From DASZMJ01 sp035551935 (GTDB lineage Bacteria; Planctomycetota; Planctomycetia; Isosphaerales; Isosphaeraceae): a DNA stretch of 64,000 nt. The stretch covers positions 1 to 64,000 of the forward strand of contig DASZMJ010000080.1 of the NCBI GenBank assembly GCA_035551935.1. The letters run 5' to 3'. Each line of letters opens with the position of its first letter. The first letter of the stretch is position 1. Shown here in pieces: positions 59,368 through 64,000 of this stretch. The notes beneath the pieces were generated by a model. The model searched no databases and was not told the origin of the DNA. It saw nothing but the letters and a program-made list of their open reading frames with translations. The position numbers and the translations under genes were made by a program.

Positions 59368-60974
59368 TCGACTTCGTCTCCGGCCTGGAAGTGGTGCCCT
59401 CGCTCGACACGATCGAGGAGGAGGTCCGCGCCGGCCTGCCGACGCATCGGCCGCGGCTCGACGCGGCGCGGGCGAACGCCGACTTCTACAAGCTCCGCAA
59501 CCTCGCCTACATCGAGCGGCGCGAGGGCGAGGACGTCGCCGATTACGACCGCCGCCCCAAGCGCACGAGCAAGCTGACGAAGAAGGCCGTCGACACGCTG
59601 ACCGGCTACCTCTACTCGCCGGGGCCGACCCGCGACTTCGAGGCGCCGCCGGCCGTCGCGGGCCTGTTGCGGACGGTCTACGAGCAGAATCACATCAACA
59701 CGGTCATGCACAAGGCGGACGCTTATGCGACCGTCAACGACGTCGCGATGCTCCAGCTGGTCGGCACCGGCGACCCGGCCCGCCCGGCGCGGCTCTACGT
59801 CTGGGGCTCGGAGGCGTTCGTGCCGTTCTTCGGCGACGGGAACCCATTGGTACCCTGGGCCGTGTGCACGATCACGGTGATCACCCGGGGCGGCAAGAAG
59901 CGGCGGAAATACGAGGTCTGGAGCGCGAAGGAGCGCCGGGTCTACACGACGAAGCCCGTCGACTGGACCTATTCCTTCGCCACGGCCGGCGGCCTCCGCG
60001 CCGAGTACCGGCCCGACCTCTCGACGTGGGTCGACCAGGGCGGCGAGTGGTCGAAGGGCGCGAACCCCTACGGGTGCCTTCCCTTCGCCTTCGTGTTCAA
60101 CCGATTGCCCGTCGACGACTTCTGGGACTCGGGCATCGGCACGGCACTCCGGCAGGCGAACGCCGAGGTCGACCGCGAGTTGTCGGACCTGGCCGAACAC
60201 GTCCAGTGGTTCCTGAACCCCCGGATCAAGGCGCGGAACGTCTCGGCCAACTTCCGCATGAAGGACCGCCCCGGCGCGCCGATCCACCTGACGCCGCGGG
60301 TCGCCGAGGAGAACGGCGGCGCGCCGCCCGACCTCGAGTACATGCAGGCGACGCTCGCGGTCGAGGAGACGTGGTATAATATCGAGAAGTTTGCAAACCT
60401 GACGTTCTACGAGCTCGACGTGCCGCTCTCCGCGGTCCGCGACGACACCGACGGCCCCAGCTCGGGGCTCCAGGTCCACGCCGAGCAGGGCCCGCTCCTC
60501 CAGTACACCCGGAACCGCCAGCCGGAATTCGGCGTGTACGAGAACTGCGTGGCGCGGATGGTCGCGCGCGCCGTCGGCGGCTTCCACGGCGCCCCGGCGG
60601 TCGTCGCCGCGGCCGACGCGGTCGAGGTCGCGCTGGGATGGGTCGCGCCGGCGCCCGCCGACGCCGGCCCGGCCCGCGACGAGTCCGACGCCTTCGAGCT
60701 GGAACAGGGCCTCAGCTCGCCCGTCGAGGTCCTGGCGCGACGGCGGGGCATCAGCCGGGAAGCGGCCCGGGAGGCGGCCGAGCAGATCAAAGACGACAAG
60801 GATTTCTGGCGGACGCTTTTCGGCGTGGCGCCGACGGGGGGAGAGGATGTGCGGTCGCGGCCAGGGCGAGGGGAAGGGCGAGGGGAAGGGCTCGAAGGGG
60901 ACGAGGCGCGGGGGGAAGAAGGGGCGATGACGCCCTCGGGCGCGGCGAGCGACGGCGCGGAGTCCAAATCATGA
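59364..60974 (+). CDS. Phage portal protein
   Basis: 536 residues starting at TTG 59364 in a TTGA overlap. RPKRTSKLTKKAVDTLTGYL, IERREGEDVADY, ADAYATVNDVAMLQLVGTGD, LPFAFVFNRLPVDDFWDSGI and GLQVHAEQGPLLQYTRNRQP follow the pattern of SPP1-gp6/DUF4055-like portals. The C-terminal 40 residues are Gly/Arg/Glu-rich low complexity. It forms the dodecameric DNA channel. It overlaps the next start (ATGA). Confidence 0.85.
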   Translation: MIDFVSGLEVVPSLDTIEEEVRAGLPTHRPRLDAARANADFYKLRNLAYIERREGEDVADYDRRPKRTSKLTKKAVDTLTGYLYSPGPTRDFEAPPAVAGLLRTVYEQNHINTVMHKADAYATVNDVAMLQLVGTGDPARPARLYVWGSEAFVPFFGDGNPLVPWAVCTITVITRGGKKRRKYEVWSAKERRVYTTKPVDWTYSFATAGGLRAEYRPDLSTWVDQGGEWSKGANPYGCLPFAFVFNRLPVDDFWDSGIGTALRQANAEVDRELSDLAEHVQWFLNPRIKARNVSANFRMKDRPGAPIHLTPRVAEENGGAPPDLEYMQATLAVEETWYNIEKFANLTFYELDVPLSAVRDDTDGPSSGLQVHAEQGPLLQYTRNRQPEFGVYENCVARMVARAVGGFHGAPAVVAAADAVEVALGWVAPAPADAGPARDESDAFELEQGLSSPVEVLARRRGISREAAREAAEQIKDDKDFWRTLFGVAPTGGEDVRSRPGRGEGRGEGLEGDEARGEEGAMTPSGAASDGAESKS

Positions 60975-61858
60975 ACGCGACCCGGGCCGCGACGGGCGTC
61001 CAGGGGGCCAAGGCCGCCGGCGTGAGGCCGGGCGCGGGCGGGCTCGTCTCGAAACGCTCGAAGACCGGCGACCCGGCCTGCTCGTCGGCGATGTCGGCCT
61101 GGGTCCTGGGCCGCGCCTCGGGCACCGTCGCGCCGGCCGTCTACAAGACGCTCGCCGGCTGCCGCGCCAAGGCCCGCACCGACCGGCTCGCCGCGGCGCG
61201 GCAGGCCACCGGCAAGCTCGCCCCCGGCCGGGGCACCTGGCGGCGCCAGGAGCGGGCCGCGCGGGAAAGGACGGCCCGCGCGGCCAAGGCGCCCGCGGCC
61301 GGCGATCGGTCCACGCCCTCGACGGCGCGGTTCGACCGGCCGGCGCCGGCCGCGGCGGGGCCGGCCGCGCGCCGGCCGACGGGGCCGGGCGCGAAACCGG
61401 CGAAGGTCGCGGCATCTCCACCGACGGCGACCCCGGCCGCCGCGCCGCCGCCGGCGGGGCGGTTCGCGCACTACGACGGGGAGCGGGGTTCGGCGCGGTT
61501 CGCGCACGGCGTGCTGGCCGCGGCCCATCGGGTCGGGCCGGCCGGCCGCTTCGGCGCCGACAAGGCGTTCATTTCCCACGTGCACGAGCGATTCGCCCGC
61601 TCGGGCGAGGGGGCGGGGATGGGCCTCGACGAGTTCAAGCGTCGATTGGTGGCCGCCAACCGCGGCCGGCACCTCGACCTCGCCCGCGCCGACCTGGTCG
61701 AGGCGATGCCCGCCCCGACCGTCCGCGCCAGCCACGCCGACTCCGCGACCGGGCAGGGCTTCGGCGCCGGCCGGTCGACCACCGACAGCTTCCACCTCGT
61801 CCGGCTCGCGGCGCCCGCGCCGCGGGCGAAGGCCACCAAGTACCCCTCCGGCAAGTAG
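60971..61858 (+). CDS. Phage structural or accessory protein with C-terminal winged-helix-like domain
   Basis: 295 residues from ATG 60971 (ATGA). The first 170 residues are Ala/Pro/Arg-rich and low complexity. The final 110 hold an ordered domain: DKAFISHVHERFARSGEGAG then MGLDEFKRRLVAANRGRHLD and LARADLVEAM, ending FHLVRLAA. I recognise this LxEFKxxLxxAxRxGxLxLxRxDL pattern from C-terminal domains of planctomycete proteins, cause unknown. Located where a head-protease or morphogenesis protein normally sits. Confidence 0.6.
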   Translation: MNATRAATGVQGAKAAGVRPGAGGLVSKRSKTGDPACSSAMSAWVLGRASGTVAPAVYKTLAGCRAKARTDRLAAARQATGKLAPGRGTWRRQERAARERTARAAKAPAAGDRSTPSTARFDRPAPAAAGPAARRPTGPGAKPAKVAASPPTATPAAAPPPAGRFAHYDGERGSARFAHGVLAAAHRVGPAGRFGADKAFISHVHERFARSGEGAGMGLDEFKRRLVAANRGRHLDLARADLVEAMPAPTVRASHADSATGQGFGAGRSTTDSFHLVRLAAPAPRAKATKYPSGK

Positions 61859-61971
61859 GACCGACAGGGCGACCGCGATCAGGCCCCCGAAGGCCGCGAA
61901 GGCGGCCCGACCGGCGTCCGCGCGGCCGGACCCGTCCCGTCCCGTCCCGTCCCGAAAGGCAACGCCACCCG

Positions 61972-62598
61972 ATGGGTGAGACCGCAGCAACCTTGGGCGA
62001 CCGCCCCGACATCCGCGCCATCGAGCTCTCCGTCCGCCGCGGCGCGAAGATCAAGGACCTCCGCCGCCAGCTCGCCGAGCTGACCTCGCAGCGCGACGAG
62101 GCGATGGCCGCGCTCGAGGAGACGATCACGGACCGCGACGCGCTCCAGGGCCGGCTCTCCGCCGAGCCGAGCGAGCTGCAGGCCCAGCTCGACGAGGCGC
62201 GCGGCCAGCTCCGCACGATCAAGCACCGCGACCGCTTCGGCGCGCTCGCGAAGGACGGGGCCCACGGCCTCAGCCCCGACGCCGTCGACGCGGCCTGGGA
62301 GCTCTCGGGCTACCAGGCCGAGGGCGACCTCGTCGACGACAAGGCGCTCGTCGCCGCCATCCGGCGGGTCGTCGCGACGCATCCCGTCCTCAAGGCCCCC
62401 GCCGAGACGACGACGGCGGCCAGGCCGGGCGGCGACCGGGTGGGGTCGCCGACGAACGGCCTCAACCTGGGGGCCCGGCCCGCGGGGCCCGCCCCCGGCG
62501 GCCAGGACACGACGCAGGGCCATCCCGCCACCGTCGCCGACGTCGTCAATCGGCGCGCCGCCGCCCGCGGCGTCCGCACCGACGGCCGGCTCTGCTGA
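61972..62598 (+). CDS. Coiled-coil scaffold-like protein
   Basis: 208 residues. Residues about 15-85 form a long coiled-coil (IKDLRRQLAELTSQRDEAMA, LEETITDRDALQGRLSAEPS, ELQAQLDEARGQLRTIKHRD). A short ordered segment follows (LSPDAVDAAWELSGYQAEGD), then a disordered Gly/Pro tail and a basic end. Length, coiled-coil and position between portal and capsid are typical of capsid scaffolding proteins. Preceded by a CCCGT tandem repeat (61935-61957). Confidence 0.65.
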   Translation: MGETAATLGDRPDIRAIELSVRRGAKIKDLRRQLAELTSQRDEAMAALEETITDRDALQGRLSAEPSELQAQLDEARGQLRTIKHRDRFGALAKDGAHGLSPDAVDAAWELSGYQAEGDLVDDKALVAAIRRVVATHPVLKAPAETTTAARPGGDRVGSPTNGLNLGARPAGPAPGGQDTTQGHPATVADVVNRRAAARGVRTDGRLC

Positions 62599-62686
62599 GC
62601 GCGGCCCGGGCCGGGCCGCGCAGTCGTCCCCAGGAAGGAACGGGAGGAGCCATTGACGCGCAACGTCCCCACACCACCGCGACCAC

Positions 62687-63574
62687 ATGCCCAACAACCT
62701 GACGAATTTCGTACCGCAACTCTGGTCGACGAACATCGTCGCGAATATCAACCAGATCAACGTCATGCTCGGCCTCTGTAACACCGATTACGAGGGCGAG
62801 ATCCGCGAGGCCGGCGACACCGTCTGGGTCCGGACGTTCGGCAACGTCACGGTCCAGAGCTACCGCCGCGGCCAGGCGATCAGCTACTCCGACTTGGTCC
62901 CGAGCAAGGAGTCGCTCCAGGTCCTCGACACCGAGTATTTCGCGTTCGACGTCGACGACCTCGACAAGGCGCAGAACGACATCAACGCGCTCGACGGCTA
63001 CACCGGCCGCGCCGCGGTGGCGCTGAATAACAGCGTCGAGTTCTACTTGCAGTCGTTCTACAACCTCGCCAACGCCTCCAACGTCGTCGACAACGGCGGG
63101 TCGCCGTACACGATCGACAGCACGAACGCCTACGCGGCGATCGTCGGCGCCCAGCAGGCCCTCGACAACCAGAACGTCCCGCAGATGGGCCGCTGGATGA
63201 TCTTGACCCCCGCCTATCGCGCGGCGATCGCGCAGGACGCCAAGTGGTTCATCCGCGCCACCGACCTCGGCGACGAGCTGGTGTACTCGGGCCGGATCGG
63301 CGCCAAGGCGAGCGACGCGCCGGGGTTCGTGGGCAAGGCCGCGGGCTTCGACCTCTACCTGTCGACGGCCGCCCCCAAGGACGCGACGGCGCGTTACTGC
63401 CTATTCGGCCAGGACAAGCCGATCAGCTACGCGAGCCAGATCCGCGACATGGAGGCCCTGCGCCTCGAGTCGACCTTCGCGACGGCCGTCCGGGGGCTGC
63501 TCCTCCACGGCGCCACCGTCTTCGCCGAGAACGCCAAGCGCCTCGGCTACGTCCGCATCGCCCCGACTCAGTAA
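62687..63574 (+). CDS. Major capsid protein, HK97-type fold
   Basis: 295 residues. IREAGDTVWVRTFGNVTVQS, YRRGQAISYSDLVPSKESLQ, FAFDVDDLDKAQNDINALDG, RWMILTPAYRAAIAQDAKWF and FATAVRGLLLHGATVFAENA are typical of P22-coat/gp5-like capsid proteins. Its Asn-, Gln- and Tyr-rich composition differs from host proteins. It follows the scaffold candidate and is the only large structural head protein in view. Confidence 0.85.
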   Translation: MPNNLTNFVPQLWSTNIVANINQINVMLGLCNTDYEGEIREAGDTVWVRTFGNVTVQSYRRGQAISYSDLVPSKESLQVLDTEYFAFDVDDLDKAQNDINALDGYTGRAAVALNNSVEFYLQSFYNLANASNVVDNGGSPYTIDSTNAYAAIVGAQQALDNQNVPQMGRWMILTPAYRAAIAQDAKWFIRATDLGDELVYSGRIGAKASDAPGFVGKAAGFDLYLSTAAPKDATARYCLFGQDKPISYASQIRDMEALRLESTFATAVRGLLLHGATVFAENAKRLGYVRIAPTQ

Positions 63575-63576
63575 AG

Positions 63577-63679
63577 AAGTGCTGAGTGCCGAGTCGGAAA
63601 AAGTGCCGAGTCGGAACAAGTCATCAATGCACGTTCTTCACTCAGCACTCATCGCGTTCTCCCGCTCGGCGCTTTTTTA
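63577..63679. repeat. Repeat-rich terminator-like region after the capsid gene
   Basis: Direct repeats GTGCCGAGTCGGAA at about 63586 and 63604, and AGTGCTGAGTG (63579-63589) complementary to CACTCAGCACT (63639-63649). The end GCTCGGCGCTTTTTT (63665-63679) has a T-run, so this may end or attenuate the head transcript. Confidence 0.6.
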
Positions 63680-63697
63680 TGAGGACAGACCACTCCC

Positions 63698-64000
63698 ATG
63701 ATGCCGATCCAGGTCGACAAGCGGACCATGTTCGAGGTCTTCGACGACTTCGACAAGCTCGACGACGCCGCGACGACGGGCCGCTGGCAAATCGTCAAGG
63801 GCACCGGCGGGACGCTGGCGCTGGCCAACGTCGCGAGCGGCGCCCTGAACGTGCCGACCGCCGCCCTGGCCAACGACTACCAGCTCCTCGCCACCCAGCA
63901 ACCGTCGTTCAAGATCGCCGCCGAGAAGGGCCTGTTCGCCGAGGCGCGGCTGACGTGCGCCGAGGCCAACACGAACCAGGCGAACTGGTTCTTCGGCCTG
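63698..64000 (+). CDS. Phage protein after the capsid gene (cut by window edge)
   Basis: At least 101 codons from ATG 63698 (a second ATG follows at 63701) with GAGGACA upstream; no stop before the window end. Reads MFEVFDDFDKLDDAATTGRW then QIVKGTGGTLALANVASGAL and EARLTCAEANTNQANWFFGL. The beta-rich, jelly-roll-like second half suggests a capsid decoration or fibre-like structural protein. It continues out of the window. Confidence 0.65.
   Translation, partial: MMPIQVDKRTMFEVFDDFDKLDDAATTGRWQIVKGTGGTLALANVASGALNVPTAALANDYQLLATQQPSFKIAAEKGLFAEARLTCAEANTNQANWFFGL

Larger units (their letters stand above)
49692..64000. mobile_element. Prophage, left part (continues beyond the window)
   Basis: All genes from the tRNA-Thr onward are phage-like: a leftward coupled early operon, a divergent small DNA-binding protein with operators, a serine recombinase, then DUF5681/terminase/portal/scaffold/capsid in the usual order. 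No host housekeeping gene interrupts. The left boundary is inferred to be at or just after the tRNA; the right boundary and any duplicate of the tRNA 3' end lie outside the window. Confidence 0.8.

Noticed and set aside
61935..61957. CCCGT tandem repeat before the scaffold gene as a regulatory element
   Set aside because: Short simple repeat in very GC-rich DNA, with a similar short run near 50510; no supporting structure.

Overview
The window is high-GC bacterial DNA, almost certainly from a planctomycete of the Isosphaeraceae type (Isosphaera, Singulisphaera, Paludisphaera relatives). The basis is a DUF1501 protein next to a large DUF1549/DUF1553 cytochrome protein (36.3-40.5 kb), the small protein starting MSGPIVRRYGFPNF, an N-terminal LEALRLFSG motif on a sigma-like factor, and the gene content overall. 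This is inference from sequence and memory of the families; no search was run.

Layout. 0-2.6 kb: end of a probable transposase, a gene broken at that junction, and a lower-GC two-gene cassette (zinc-ribbon protein plus minimal nucleotidyltransferase) flanked by a truncated and an intact copy of the MSGPIVRRYG gene. 2.6-12.6 kb: sigma-like factor, DAHP synthase behind a 600-nt leader that looks like a classical aromatic-amino-acid attenuator, HD hydrolase, polysaccharide deacetylase, cytochrome c, lysS, a LolE/LolD-type exporter and a TPR protein. 12.7-21.7 kb: hicBA, M23 peptidase, pheS, a small ORF, a short pheT, two GNAT acetyltransferases and two membrane proteins. 21.8-41.5 kb: tricorn-like protease, hisI, TPR/SEC-C proteins, a LexA-fold regulator lacking its catalytic residues, FHA, GDSL esterase, alpha/beta hydrolase, D-aminoacylase, the DUF1501/DUF1549 pair and a STAS protein. 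41.5-49.5 kb: an acyl-CoA catabolic operon (thiolase, carboxyltransferase, split AtuA, enoyl-CoA hydratase, acyl-CoA ligase) that fits breakdown of leucine or terpenoid acids.

49.6-64 kb: a tRNA-Thr(CGU) followed by a prophage that continues past the window. A leftward, translationally coupled early operon diverges from a small repressor-like gene across three copies of a TTTCCGCTAG site. A serine recombinase follows, then a rightward packaging and head module: DUF5681 small terminase, large terminase, portal, winged-helix-like protein, coiled-coil scaffold candidate and HK97-fold capsid.

The most striking window-wide feature is a set of at least 14 long inverted repeats built from short iterated words (CACAGAGGA, CACAGATGA, CGCGGAGGA and others). 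Arm sequences differ between sites but are matched within each site. They occur in host and prophage DNA alike. Several have become coding: one encodes a complete signal-peptide core, one gives two convergent genes the same C-terminal tail and stop, one lies in frame inside a coupled phage gene, and one splits AtuA from its usual C-terminal domain.
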